Source of the DNA: Pseudomonadota bacterium
GTDB taxonomy: Bacteria; Desulfobacterota; JAPLJL01
NCBI GenBank assembly: GCA_026388655.1
Contig: JAPLJI010000067.1
Span: forward strand, 1-64,000
Direction of reading: 5' to 3'
DNA length: 64,000 nt
Below are positions 42,500-51,191 of the stretch, piece by piece. The first letter of the stretch is position 1; each line of letters starts with the position of its first letter. A program made the position numbers and the translations under genes. Under the pieces are notes generated by a model that was given only the letters and a program-made list of their open reading frames with translations, was not told where the DNA came from and did no database searches.

Positions 42500-43453
42500 A
42501 TGATCGGAATTCTAATTAATCCCAATTCCGGCAAGAATAAAAAAGGACGCTGCGGGCCCGAGGAGCTCGAGGCAATTCTGAAGGGCGAGGCTGTTGCCCG
42601 GGCCATTTACTCCGGACGAGCGGTGGAAGCGGCGCTTCGCGAATTCCGGGACCGGGGGGTGGATCTCCTCTGCGTCTCGGGAGGCGACGGTTCGATGCAC
42701 CTCACCTTGAGCCAAGTAATCGCGTTTTCCCGGCAGGAAAAATGGGAGCTTCCGCTTTTTTATCCCCTCCGGGGAGGGGTGATGAACGTAGTGGCCAACG
42801 AGGTGGCCTCGCGGGTGGGGACCCCGGCCACCCAGTGCCAGAAACTGCTCCCGGTTTATCAGCGGATCAAGGCCGGCGAGCCCCCCAAAATATATACCCA
42901 GCCAATTATGCGGATCCAGGATCCCCAGCTCCCCCGGGGGGAGACCTACTCCTTTACCTTCACCGGGGCGATGCTTTACCGGGGTTATCACGCTTATTAT
43001 TCCGGAGCCCCGCCCACCTTGTGGAAAGCTTTCCGGGTGGCTTCCCAAATTATTTACGGGGTGGCCACCAAGAATCACTGGTCGGTCCAGACCCCCGAAA
43101 AATTAAGGGCGGACGGCCAGGCGCTCCCCTTCGATGAGGTGCTTTTCACCCTGGCGGCCACCTTGCGAAAGATGGTTCTCTGGTTCTCTCCTTTCGCCCC
43201 GATTGACCGGCCGCTTTCGGGGGAATTCTACGCTTACTGCTGCGCCCTTTCGCCCGGAGAGACGATTCGTCATCTTTACGCTTTCTCGCGGGGTAAGCGG
43301 AAGAGCGAAAGGCTTTTCAATCAGACCGTCAAGGAGCTCACCATCGAAGGTCGGGATGGCTATACCCTGGACGGCGAGATTTACCCGCGGAAAGAAGGCT
43401 ACCGTATCCGGATCACCTGCGGCCCGACACTCAACGTATTAAAACTCGATTAG
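42500..43453 (+). CDS. diacylglycerol/lipid kinase-like protein
   Basis: 317 residues. INPNSGKNKKG and SGGDGSMHLTLSQV are the two glycine-rich motifs of the DAGK catalytic fold (NPxSG; GGDGT/S), followed by the C-terminal domain with DGQALPFDEVL and YTLDGEIYP, a DGE at its end. It likely phosphorylates a lipid or isoprenoid. Only 11 bp follow the selD stop, so it may be in the selD transcript. Normal length for the family (about 300). Confidence 0.78.
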   Translation: MIGILINPNSGKNKKGRCGPEELEAILKGEAVARAIYSGRAVEAALREFRDRGVDLLCVSGGDGSMHLTLSQVIAFSRQEKWELPLFYPLRGGVMNVVANEVASRVGTPATQCQKLLPVYQRIKAGEPPKIYTQPIMRIQDPQLPRGETYSFTFTGAMLYRGYHAYYSGAPPTLWKAFRVASQIIYGVATKNHWSVQTPEKLRADGQALPFDEVLFTLAATLRKMVLWFSPFAPIDRPLSGEFYAYCCALSPGETIRHLYAFSRGKRKSERLFNQTVKELTIEGRDGYTLDGEIYPRKEGYRIRITCGPTLNVLKLD

Positions 43454-43624
43454 TTATTGGGACCGAGGGTTCCAGATTTTTCTCAAGAGAATGAAAATCC
43501 CCCTTGTCCCCCTTTTTACAACCCCGCCAGGGCGGGGCTTTATTGAAAGAGGGGCAGGGGAGATTTGGAATCTAAAACCTTTTGATTTAGAATAAGAAAG
43601 CTTTAAATCTAAAGTGAAGAAATA
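43454..43624. other. short intergenic DNA before the frameshifted membrane protein
   Basis: A 'ccccccttgtcccc..ggggcaggggaga' repeat (about 43499-43562). A minimal ORF 43625..43729 (MNQSKKPRRIFRK...) starts here; its alternative frame reads EPVEETPPHLSETAQAGEKKEIHFPIDSAPRWEV, which continues into the membrane protein and suggests a missing base near 43627. Confidence 0.4.
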
Positions 43625-43725
43625 ATGAACCAGTCGAAGAAACCCCGCCGCATCTTTCGGAAACGGCCCAGGCCGGCGAAAAAAAAGAAATCCACTTTCC
43701 GATCGATTCCGCCCCCCGCTGGGAG

Positions 43726-44365
43726 GTGAACCTGGCCTGGTTCATGAAATTGATAATCCTGGTCACCATTTTTGTCGAGTTTGTTTACGGGGAGTTCCTC
43801 TACGGGCTCTGGGGGCTGGTGGCCTTCGGGATCAATTTTCTCCCGATCCGGTTCGCGAAAAGCTCCAAGACCATCCTCCCGATTGAGTTCGAGATCATCC
43901 TGCTCGTGATCCTTTCCCTGGACGTGGTCTTTGGAAGGTTCCTGCATCTTTACGACACGATAATTTATTACGATAAGATTATCCATTACCACGATTCCAT
44001 CCTGATCGCTTTTTCCGGTTTTCTTTTGATCTATTCCCTTTATTTCACCTTATTTCACCAACCGGATCCGGACCTCGCCCGTCCTCGCGGGTTTGATCAT
44101 CGTCCTGGTCACGGTGGGTTTCGGGGGGATCTGTGAGATCATGGAATACGCCGCCGATAATATTTTCGCGGATGGGGCGCAGGGGTCACCGGCGATGTCG
44201 GCAATCGACGACACGATGTGGGACCTGATTTGCGATTTCCTGGGCGGGATCGTGGGGGCCGTGTTCGGCACGCTCTACATCCGCTATTCCCACCGCACTC
44301 ATCGGCGCAGGTTTTACAAGCTCATGACCGCACTGACCGGGGAGCCGGCGGAACGGGCGGGATGA
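43726..44365 (+). pseudogene. DUF2238/YjdF-like membrane protein frameshifted by a 10-bp duplication
   Basis: ORFs 43726..44136 and 44093..44365 are one gene. The exact unit TTATTTCACC is repeated at 44040-44049 and 44050-44059; removing one gives LLIYSLYFTNRIRTSPVLAGLIIVLVTVGFGGICEIMEYAADNIFADGAQG...DTMWDLICDFLGGIVGA, with YYDKIIHYHDS upstream, the YjdF/DUF2238 pattern. 640 minus 10 is 210 codons. GTG 43726 overlaps the previous stop; an N-terminal acidic extension (EPVEETPPHLSE) read in the other frame suggests a further single-base loss at about 43627. Confidence 0.72.
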
Positions 44366-44414
44366 GCGGGAAGCCAAGAATCGGGCCCGGCGGTTCCGGC
44401 CCGGGGGAGGTAGG

Positions 44415-45575
44415 ATGCCAATGAAGGATTACGATGTTTTCATCGCCGGCGGGGGGATCGGGGGCTCAGTAGCCGCCAAGTTCGCCGCCCGCGGGGGCCT
44501 GAAGACCCTGTTCGTCGAGAAGCAGAAGACGCCCCGGGGCAAGCCCTGTTCGGGCATCCAGTTCAAATACTTCGAGAAGATCCTGGGAGAAAAGATCCCC
44601 CGGGAGCGACTCTGCCGCCACCAGATCGCCCGGATCGAGACCCATTTTCACGATGGCACCTCCTTCCGGGCCCCCTTCCCGATGTTCAACTACATGCGCA
44701 AGACCTTCGATCACTGGCTGAACCAGGTGGCCCGGGAGGCGGGAGCCGAGTTCCGGGACGAGTGCGAGTTCCTGGATTTCGAGGAGACCGGCGAAGAGGT
44801 GACGATCACGGTCCAGCCCCGGGGGGGAGAACCGGAGAAGCTCCGGGCCCGCTACGCCCTGGACGCGACCGGCCTGACCGCCATGCCGATGCGGCGGAAG
44901 CTCCGGCCCCATGATTTCGGAAGCAAGGCCGCCGGCGGCGGGATCAATTTCTACATCGACGGCCCCGCCCGGCTGGACCCCAAAACCGTCTACCAGTTCT
45001 GGGACCTAAATTTCAGCGACGCCATGTTTGCCTGGATCTACACCAAGACCCTCGATGACGGCCGGGACTACTGGGTGGTGGGCACCGCCTGTACCAGCGG
45101 CGACATCCGCGAGCGCCAGCGGCTTTTTTACAATTATGTCCGGGAGAAGTTCGGGATCCAGGGCCGGATCGTGGAAAAGGAGGAACTCCTGACCGGGATG
45201 GACATGAAATCGCGGGACCGGGTCTGGCTGGGCCAGGGCCGTATTCTTATGGTGGGCGACGCCGCGGGCCTCCTGGATGGGGTCCGGGGCGTGGGGCAGG
45301 ACGCGGCGGCGATCTCGGGGAGGCTGGCGGCCAAGGCTATCCTGCGCTCCCGGGAGACCAGGACCCCAGTGCTCGAGGAATACGCCCGGTTGACCCGGCC
45401 GATCGTCGCCCAGACCCGGGCCAACCAGGAGCGCGAGATCGATCAGTGTAAAAACAACGAGGAACTCAAACGGTATATCAAGAGCAACATGTTCAAAACG
45501 GGGGCCAAGATGCTGGTGCAGATGTTTCTCAACTACTTTCGGCCGGTGGAGAGGCTCCGCCTCCTGCCCCCCTGA
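44415..45575 (+). CDS. geranylgeranyl-reductase-like FAD oxidoreductase
   Basis: 386 residues. VFIAGGGIGGSVAAKFAARGGLKTLFVEKQKTPRGKPCSG is the FAD fold with the GRP-type 'KPCSG' motif of geranylgeranyl reductases, and GRILMVGDAAGLLDGVRGVGQDAAAISGRLAAKAI is the FAD-binding second signature. The family saturates isoprenoid chains of quinones or archaeal lipids. ATG 44415 has GGAGG upstream; a second ATG is 6 bp later. It follows the membrane pseudogene by 49 bp. Confidence 0.83.
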   Translation: MPMKDYDVFIAGGGIGGSVAAKFAARGGLKTLFVEKQKTPRGKPCSGIQFKYFEKILGEKIPRERLCRHQIARIETHFHDGTSFRAPFPMFNYMRKTFDHWLNQVAREAGAEFRDECEFLDFEETGEEVTITVQPRGGEPEKLRARYALDATGLTAMPMRRKLRPHDFGSKAAGGGINFYIDGPARLDPKTVYQFWDLNFSDAMFAWIYTKTLDDGRDYWVVGTACTSGDIRERQRLFYNYVREKFGIQGRIVEKEELLTGMDMKSRDRVWLGQGRILMVGDAAGLLDGVRGVGQDAAAISGRLAAKAILRSRETRTPVLEEYARLTRPIVAQTRANQEREIDQCKNNEELKRYIKSNMFKTGAKMLVQMFLNYFRPVERLRLLPP

Positions 45576-45623
45576 AATTCAGGATGTATCAATGCGTTAG
45601 TTTATAGAAAGGAGAAAACCAAA

Positions 45624-45965
45624 ATGGAAGGCTTCCTAACGAAGAGGATAGTCACGGTGGCTTTGGCCCTGTTGATCGCCCTCTGGGCGGGTTCCGCGCT
45701 GATGGTGAAAAGCGCCCCGGCCGGGGAGCCGGAAAAGGCGGAGGCGGTCCAGCTCAACGCGAATATCACCCTGGCGGACAATCTGACCGCGCTCAAGGGA
45801 AAGACGGTGACCGTGACCTTATCGGCGGGTCAGTCCCTGTCCGGAACGGTAAAAGACGTTAAGAACGGCCTTTTGCATCTGGAGAAGCTCGCCGGGAAGG
45901 AATTTTACGACGCGCTGGTGGTGATCGAGGATATCAGCGTGGTGGAGATCCGGGCGAGAAAGTAA
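45624..45965 (+). CDS. secreted Sm-like small protein
   Basis: 113 residues. Signal peptide (to about residue 31, ending SAPAG), followed by NLTALKGKTVTVTLSAGQSLSGTVKDVKNGLLHLEKL and VVIEDISVVEIRARK, the five-strand LSm/SH3-like fold. In bacteria such periplasmic LSm-like domains are of unknown role. It lies between two FAD oxidoreductases (49 bp after one, 31 bp before the next), so it may be in a membrane isoprenoid or pigment operon. RBS AAAGGAGAAAA is good. Confidence 0.7.
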   Translation: MEGFLTKRIVTVALALLIALWAGSALMVKSAPAGEPEKAEAVQLNANITLADNLTALKGKTVTVTLSAGQSLSGTVKDVKNGLLHLEKLAGKEFYDALVVIEDISVVEIRARK

Positions 45966-45995
45966 AACGGGTATCCGGGAAAGGGGATCGGGTCA

Positions 45996-47564
45996 ATGGG
46001 AACAAGAAGCGGATATGAATACGACGCCATCATCATCGGCACGGGCATCGGGGGCCTGGTGGCCGGGGCCTACCTGGCCAAGGCGGGCGCCCGGGTCATG
46101 CTTTACGAGCACCACAGCCAGCCCGGGGGATACTTCACGTCTTTCACCCGGCAGGGCTTCACTTTCGACGGCGGGATCCAGGCCTGCGAGGACTGCGGGA
46201 TGCTATTTTCCGTCCTGCGCCAGATCGGCGTGCTTGACCGGGTGGAGCTCAAGAAAGCCAGGTTCGGACTGGCCACCCCCGATCATTTTGCCGTGCTCGA
46301 CTCCCTGGAGAGCGTGCAGGCCTTTTACCGGGAGCTAATCAAAGTCTACCCCGACCAGGCCGCCGGGATAAACCGGATTGTCGAGGACGTCGGCAATTTC
46401 TGCCGGGTGATGGAGGCCTACTGCCAGCTTCCCAATCCCATGTTCGGGCCCCTGCGCCAGGCCATGGCCACCTACCCGGGATGGCGGAAAAAATACAAAG
46501 GGGATTTGAAACACTCGAAAGAATTCGTGGAATACATGAAAATCCCCTTGGATGTTTACCTGCAAAAACGGCTGACCAATGCCGACCTGATCCTTTTTAT
46601 CAAGCAGATGATGTACGCGGGGGCGCCGGCCTCGTTCACGCTCTCCTTTTACTACTTCGTGATGGATTATTACCATCCCCGGGGCGGGTTCCAGTCCATT
46701 TCCAACGCCCTGGCCGACTTCATCACCGAGAAGGGCGGGAAAATCCAGTATAAAACCCTAGTGGAGGAGATCGTGCTGGAGAACGGCCGGGCCGCGGGTG
46801 TCAGGTTGAAAACCGGGGAGATCATCCGCGCCCCCTACATCATCTCCAACAGCGACGCCCGCCGGACCTTCCTGAAAATGCTCCCGCCCGAGGCCACGCC
46901 GGAGACCTACCGCTGGCGGCTGGCCGAGACGCCGGTTTCCGATTCGGTCATCACCGTATTCCTGGGCGTGGACATCCCGGCGGAGGAAATCAAAACCCGG
47001 GACTGCAAGCATATCTATTACCTGCCCGACTACAAAGGGGTGGACGTGCTCAAGTCGCTCGACGACGAGGACGCTTACACCCGGGCGCCGGTGGAGATCT
47101 GCATTCCCTCGCTCGAGGACCCCTCCATGGCCCCGCCGGGGAAGACCGCGATCGTGTTACAGAGTCTGGCTTACATGAACTACGCGAACAACTGGGGGAC
47201 CGAGAACGGGAAACGCACCGAGAAGTACAAGGCCCTGAAGGAGAAAGTCTCGAACCAGCTGATCGCGAACGCGGAGAAGCTCATCCCCGGGCTTTCGGGA
47301 AAAATCGTGTTCAAGGCCGTGGGCACGCCCTACACGAACGAGCGCTACACGCTCAACTCGGAAGGGGCCACCGCCGGCTGGACCTACAACCCGACCAAGG
47401 CGATGAACACGGGGTGGGAAGGAATGAAGGGATTCAAGACCACGGTGAAGAACCTCTACCTAGTGGGACACTGGACAATGTCGCCCGGGGGGGCGCCGGC
47501 AGGGTTCATGTCGGGCCGGATCGTCTCCTCCCTGGTCAAGTGGCGCCTCCGGATGAGGATTTGA
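45996..47564 (+). CDS. phytoene-desaturase/CrtISO-like FAD oxidoreductase
   Basis: 522 residues. IIIGTGIGGLVAGAYLAKAGARVMLYEHHSQPGGYFTSF is the FAD fold with the 'PGG' of carotenoid isomerase/desaturase proteins. The C-terminal NLYLVGHWTMSPGGAPAGFMSGRI is its second FAD signature. The organism's product is unknown; with the GGR-like and Sm-like genes it may act on isoprenoid chains. The stop is 3 bp before the VOC-protein start. Confidence 0.82.
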   Translation: MGTRSGYEYDAIIIGTGIGGLVAGAYLAKAGARVMLYEHHSQPGGYFTSFTRQGFTFDGGIQACEDCGMLFSVLRQIGVLDRVELKKARFGLATPDHFAVLDSLESVQAFYRELIKVYPDQAAGINRIVEDVGNFCRVMEAYCQLPNPMFGPLRQAMATYPGWRKKYKGDLKHSKEFVEYMKIPLDVYLQKRLTNADLILFIKQMMYAGAPASFTLSFYYFVMDYYHPRGGFQSISNALADFITEKGGKIQYKTLVEEIVLENGRAAGVRLKTGEIIRAPYIISNSDARRTFLKMLPPEATPETYRWRLAETPVSDSVITVFLGVDIPAEEIKTRDCKHIYYLPDYKGVDVLKSLDDEDAYTRAPVEICIPSLEDPSMAPPGKTAIVLQSLAYMNYANNWGTENGKRTEKYKALKEKVSNQLIANAEKLIPGLSGKIVFKAVGTPYTNERYTLNSEGATAGWTYNPTKAMNTGWEGMKGFKTTVKNLYLVGHWTMSPGGAPAGFMSGRIVSSLVKWRLRMRI

Positions 47565-47567
47565 GAT

Positions 47568-48023
47568 ATGAATCCGCAAATGAAATACAAACACACCAAC
47601 ATCGTGGCGCGGGATTGGAGGGTGCTGGCTAAATTCTACGAGGAGGTCTTCGGTTGTGTCAGGGTGCCGCCGGAAAGACATTTATCGGGTGAATGGCTGG
47701 AAAAGGGGACGGGGGTAAAAAGCGCCGAGATATCCGGGGCGCATCTTCGCCTGCCGGGTTGTGGCGAACAGGGGCCGACCCTGGAGATATTCAAGTATTC
47801 AAGGAATGAAACAAAACCGCCGTCTGTAGCGAACCGTGAGGGTTTTGCCCACATCGCGTTTGAGGTTCAGGATGTTGAGCGGGCGATGGCCCAGGTACTG
47901 GCCCATGGCGGCAAAAAGATCGGCGAGGTTTCAACCGCCATGGTTGAGGGGGTAGGGAAGCTGACGGTTGTATATGTTGCCGATCCAGAGGGCAACATCA
48001 TTGAGCTGCAACGGTGGGATTAA
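47568..48023 (+). CDS. VOC/glyoxalase-superfamily protein
   Basis: 151 residues. Two betaalphabeta modules with metal-binding positions HTN (first His), LEIF (Glu), AHIAF (His) and NIIELQRW (Glu), all present, so a functional divalent-metal site (2 His, 2 Glu) is likely. The superfamily includes glyoxalase I, dioxygenases and epimerases (e.g. methylmalonyl-CoA epimerase-like). Substrate not evident. It starts 4 bp after the CrtI-like gene. Confidence 0.83.
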   Translation: MNPQMKYKHTNIVARDWRVLAKFYEEVFGCVRVPPERHLSGEWLEKGTGVKSAEISGAHLRLPGCGEQGPTLEIFKYSRNETKPPSVANREGFAHIAFEVQDVERAMAQVLAHGGKKIGEVSTAMVEGVGKLTVVYVADPEGNIIELQRWD

Positions 48024-48134
48024 TTCGACCACCCCTAGATTCCCGCTCCCCGATTAAGAACTTCGAGGACAAGCTCCGCGGGAATGACAGCGAACAAACC
48101 AAGACGAAAAAACGAAAATCAGAAAGGGAAATTA

Positions 48135-48767
48135 ATGAAGATTCTCGGGTTGTGCGGGTCGCCGATCAAGAAAGGGAATGCGTACGTCTACCTGGGAAAG
48201 GCCCTGGAGCCAATCCAGGGCACGGGGCCGGAGATCGAGATCGTCGAACTCGCTAAAAAGAAGATCGAGGACTGCGTCCATTGCAACTGGTGCCTGAAGA
48301 ACAAGGATGTTAAAAAGATCTGCGCCCAGAATGACGACGGGGAGGAAATCCTCCACAAAATAAAATCCTGTGACATCCTGGTGGCGGCTTCACCGGCCTA
48401 CTACGGGCGGATGACGGGGAGGATGGCAAGCATCTTCGACCGCACCCGGCCCTTCATTTTCAGCCCCGCCCATCGGGGCGTGATGAAAGACAAGCTGGGG
48501 GTGGCCCTGACCGTGGGATGGGGGCGCAACTCCGGGGTGGAGACTACGTTACTTTCCATTGTTTACAGTTTCATGGTCCTCGAGATGCTCCCAGTTAGCT
48601 ACCACGAAGGGGGGGCGCTTTTCGGGGCGGCGGGTATCTCGAACCCGCTCCTTGTTCGGCGGGAAAAGAACGACCATCACGCCATCGAAGCCGACCTGCC
48701 GGGCATCCTGGCCGCCCAAGGGGTGATCAAAAGGGCGGTAGACTTAAGCGGGAGAATAAAGAGATAA
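48135..48767 (+). CDS. iron-sulfur flavoprotein (FMN-reductase family)
   Basis: 210 residues from ATG 48135 (AAGGGAAATTA upstream; the track start 48084 lies 51 bp too early). ILGLCGSPIKKGNAYVYLGKAL is the FMN-binding GSPxxxGN motif and CVHCNWCLKNKDVKKIC is the compact cysteine motif of Isf-type [4Fe-4S] flavoproteins (C-x2-C-x2-C-x7-C). VAASPAYYGRMTGRMASIFDRTR follows. These reduce FMN/FAD or small electron acceptors in anaerobes. RBS and context make it a separate unit after a REP-bearing gap. Confidence 0.85.
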   Translation: MKILGLCGSPIKKGNAYVYLGKALEPIQGTGPEIEIVELAKKKIEDCVHCNWCLKNKDVKKICAQNDDGEEILHKIKSCDILVAASPAYYGRMTGRMASIFDRTRPFIFSPAHRGVMKDKLGVALTVGWGRNSGVETTLLSIVYSFMVLEMLPVSYHEGGALFGAAGISNPLLVRREKNDHHAIEADLPGILAAQGVIKRAVDLSGRIKR

Positions 48768-49048
48768 AACCTAATGACGATCCTCCTTCGCCAATCCATA
48801 CTGCGCCGTAGGTTTTCACCTCCACCAACCCTACTACGCTGAAGCTTCGAAGGATGTAGGCTACGTCGGGCCGGAGGATAGGGGCTTCGGGGGACAGGTT
48901 AACGAATGACAATTGTAGATTGAGAAATGGGTCGAATAAGTAAAAAATCTCTGCTTTTTAACTCGAACCCTTGAACCCTTGACCCCGCAGGCCCTTCTTT
49001 TCTGACTCGAAACTAGAAACCAGAAACTCGAAACAGGTGTGAATCATC

Positions 49049-49077
49049 TTGACATGATTTCACTATTCTGGTAATCT
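49049..49077 (+). promoter_or_regulatory. promoter of the Rrf2 gene
   Basis: TTGACA (49049-49054), 17-bp spacer, TAATCT (49072-49077), 31 bp upstream of the ATG. The -10 is inside the operator below. Confidence 0.75.
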
Positions 49078-49088
49078 AGTACCAGAAT
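49065..49088. promoter_or_regulatory. 24-bp operator-like inverted repeat
   Basis: ATTCTGGTA-atctag-TACCAGAAT, a perfect 9-bp inverted repeat that overlaps the promoter -10. Such placement would make binding by the Rrf2-family product autorepressive. Confidence 0.7.
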
Positions 49089-49107
49089 TCTTAATAGGGG
49101 ATTGGCG

Positions 49108-49563
49108 ATGGCGAAGATTCTAAACATTTCCGAAGCGGTGTCCCTGGCGTTGCACGCGGCGCTGATGATGTCGGCCAACCCGGGCCGGCTGATTTCCACG
49201 CATGAGATCGCGACCGCGCTCCAGGGTTCGGAGGCGCATCTCGCCAAGGTCCTCCAGCGCCTGGTGAAGGCGGGCCTGGTGGAGTCCATCCGGGGGCCCG
49301 CCGGAGGTTTCCGGCTGAAAAAGAAGCCGTCGGAGATCTGTCTGATCGAGATTTTTGAAATAATCGAGGGCAGGCTCGCGGAAGACAAATGTTTGCTTTC
49401 TTCCCCGATCTGCCCCGCGGGGTCCTGCATCTTCGGCGGGATGCTGGATTCGGTCAACCGGCAGGTAAAGGATTATCTGACCAAAACCCAGCTTTCGGAG
49501 TTTTGTAATCTTTCTCTTCCTCGGAAGGGAGGAAAACATGGCCAGGCGAAGAAAAATCATTGA
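49108..49563 (+). CDS. Rrf2-family iron-sulfur transcriptional regulator
   Basis: 151 residues from ATG 49108 (AGGGGATTGGCG upstream). The winged helix reads ISTHEIATALQGSEAHLAKVLQRLVKAGLVESIRGPAGGFRLKKKP. A cysteine set CLLSSPICPAGSC (C-x6-C-x4-C) is like those that hold clusters in IscR/NsrR relatives, so it probably senses Fe-S status, NO or redox. It probably represses its own promoter through the 24-bp inverted repeat. It overlaps the next gene by 26 bp. Confidence 0.87.
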   Translation: MAKILNISEAVSLALHAALMMSANPGRLISTHEIATALQGSEAHLAKVLQRLVKAGLVESIRGPAGGFRLKKKPSEICLIEIFEIIEGRLAEDKCLLSSPICPAGSCIFGGMLDSVNRQVKDYLTKTQLSEFCNLSLPRKGGKHGQAKKNH

Positions 49564-50305
49564 GATCGATGAAAAAAAGTGCAACGGCTGCGGGCAGTGC
49601 GTCTCCGCCTGCGCGGAAGGGGCGCTCGAACTGGTGAACGGTAAGGCTAAACTCGTCAAGGATATTTACTGCGACGGGCTCGGGGCCTGCATCGGCGAAT
49701 GCCCGGAAGGAGCCTTGAAGATCATTGAGCGGGAGGCCGGTTCGTTTGACGAAAAAGCGGTGGAGAGCCGGAAGGAGGGCAAGAAACCCAAAAGCAAGGG
49801 CGGCAAAACCCCGAAGACGGCGAAACCCGGCAGGACCGGGGAAACCCTGCCCTGCGGCTGTCCCTCGAACACCGTAATGGATTTGAAGACGACAAAGACT
49901 TCCACACCAGGGACCGCCGGGGAAATTCATTCCGAGCTTTCGCACTGGCCGATCAAGTTGAAGCTCCTCCCGCCCGAGGCGCCCTTTCTGAAGGGAGCCA
50001 ACCTCGTCCTCCTTGCCGACTGCTCCGCGGCGGCTTATCCAAACCTGCACCCGCATCTCCTCCGGGGCCGGGCCATCGTTATGGCCTGCCCGAAGTTCGA
50101 CGATCTCGAGGGGCACATCAACCGGCTGGCGGCGATCCTGGAGGCTTCGCGTCCGAAAAACCTGACCGTGGTCATCATGGAGGTTTCCTGCTGCCGCGGT
50201 CTTCTCTTCGCCGCCGAGAAGGCGGTCGAGCTTTCCGGAGTAAAAGTGCCCATCACTAAAATGATAATTGGCCGAAGCGGGAAAATTTTGGAGAAAACGG
50301 AATAA
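49538..50305 (+). CDS. ferredoxin-like protein of the Rrf2 locus
   Basis: 255 residues. N-terminal two-[4Fe-4S] domain: CNGCGQCVSACAEGAL and CDGLGACIGECPEGAL. A Lys-rich linker then leads to an unusual C-terminal part (LLADCSAAAYPNLHPHLLRGRAIVMACPKFDDLEGHINRLAAIL ... EVSCCRGL) with further Cys residues. From memory this family is often found beside Rrf2 regulators and hybrid-cluster protein (Hcp) genes; not verified. ATG 49538 behind GGAGG overlaps the Rrf2 gene by 26 bp. Confidence 0.75.
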   Translation: MARRRKIIEIDEKKCNGCGQCVSACAEGALELVNGKAKLVKDIYCDGLGACIGECPEGALKIIEREAGSFDEKAVESRKEGKKPKSKGGKTPKTAKPGRTGETLPCGCPSNTVMDLKTTKTSTPGTAGEIHSELSHWPIKLKLLPPEAPFLKGANLVLLADCSAAAYPNLHPHLLRGRAIVMACPKFDDLEGHINRLAAILEASRPKNLTVVIMEVSCCRGLLFAAEKAVELSGVKVPITKMIIGRSGKILEKTE

Positions 50306-50420
50306 GGTTAGGGTTACGAAGCCCGTATCGTCCATCGGTAATGTCGTTCGTGTTAAAAGACGTGACCTAAAAACGTGACCGAAACGGGCCTCGTTACCTT
50401 TTGACGAAGGACGCTGATCG
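50306..50420 (+). other. hairpin element between ferredoxin-like and HD genes
   Basis: Arms GGTTACGAAGCCCGT (50312-50326) and ACGGGCCTCGTTACC (50384-50398) pair at 13 of 15 positions around a 57-nt loop containing the direct repeat ACGTGACC...ACGTGACC. Possibly a structured leader of the HD gene; no T-run follows. Confidence 0.5.
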
Positions 50421-51191
50421 ATGTCAAAAACCATCTGCCCTGGTCAGGATACGCGGTTCTGGAAGCCCGGAGACATCTTCGAGGCGGTCTGCGGGAAGTG
50501 CGGCCGGCCGATCGAGTTTTTCAAGGATGACGCCGCCCGGCGCTGTCCCGGGTGCGGCCAGCGGGTGCAAAATCCCAAGATCAGCCTGGGCTGTGCCCAG
50601 TGGTGCGAGCACGCCCGGGAGTGCCTGGGCTATGATCCCAAAGAAGGCAACCCAGACTACGCCAAGGCTTCGTCGGGCTCGCAGAGCTCGGAGCAGGAAG
50701 AAAGCTTGGTGGATCGCCTGATCGAGGCGGTCAAAAAGGAATTCGGCTGTGATCAGAAACGCATCACGCATGCCTTGATGGTGCTGGAGAAAGCGCAAAA
50801 GATTTTACGTCGCGAAGGGGGCAATCCCCGCGTGGTTTTGACCGCGGCCCTCCTGCACGACATCGGGATCAAGGCGACCGAGCGCAAGCACGGCTCCGCC
50901 GCCGGCAAATACCAGGAAATCGAGGGACCGCCGATCGCCCAGCGGATCATGCGGGAACTCAATCTGGATGTAGAAACCATTGAGCACGTCAGCCGGATCG
51001 TCGGCAGCCACCACAGCGCTGGAGACATCGACACCCTAGAATTCCGGATCCTTTGGGACGCCGACTGGCTGGTGAACCTGCGGGAAGAATTCCCTCAGGC
51101 GGGGAAAGAGGAACTGGAAAAGAAGATCGCGCGGATTTTTAAAACCGGAACTGGGAAGGAAATGGCCTTGGATTTACTGCCTCCCCATTAA
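50421..51191 (+). CDS. HD-domain phosphohydrolase with N-terminal zinc-ribbon
   Basis: 256 residues. The N-terminal CGKCGRPIEFFKDDAARRCPGCGQRV is a zinc ribbon (CxxC...CxxC), then CAQWCEHARECLGY with more cysteines. From about residue 95, VVLTAALLHDIGIKATERKHG and IVGSHHSA form the HD domain with HD and HH metal ligands. Such proteins act on nucleotides or other phosphoesters; this one is probably a regulator or housekeeping hydrolase of the Rrf2 locus. Start at ATG 50421; no strong RBS was seen. Confidence 0.8.
   Translation: MSKTICPGQDTRFWKPGDIFEAVCGKCGRPIEFFKDDAARRCPGCGQRVQNPKISLGCAQWCEHARECLGYDPKEGNPDYAKASSGSQSSEQEESLVDRLIEAVKKEFGCDQKRITHALMVLEKAQKILRREGGNPRVVLTAALLHDIGIKATERKHGSAAGKYQEIEGPPIAQRIMRELNLDVETIEHVSRIVGSHHSAGDIDTLEFRILWDADWLVNLREEFPQAGKEELEKKIARIFKTGTGKEMALDLLPPH

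Larger units (their letters stand above)
48768..49107. other. intergenic DNA with repeats and the Rrf2 promoter
   Basis: A cttcgcc...ggagga/gaagg..-type repeat (about 48785-48900), short-period runs 'ttgaacccttgaccccgc / ctcgaaactagaaaccagaaactcgaaacag' (48963-49035), then the Rrf2 promoter and operator. Confidence 0.6.

Noticed and set aside
43625-43729. 34-aa ORF MNQSKKPRRIFRK as a separate gene
   Set aside because: The alternative frame reads a coherent acidic peptide joined to the membrane protein, so this is probably a frame artefact.
49108-49563. NsrR (NO sensor) assignment
   Set aside because: The Cys spacing (x6, x4) does not match NsrR (x7, x5) as I recall it; only an Rrf2-family call is supported.
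50312-50398. tRNA or tRNA-like gene
   Set aside because: The long arms pair but there is no D-arm, T-arm or anticodon arm in tRNA order.
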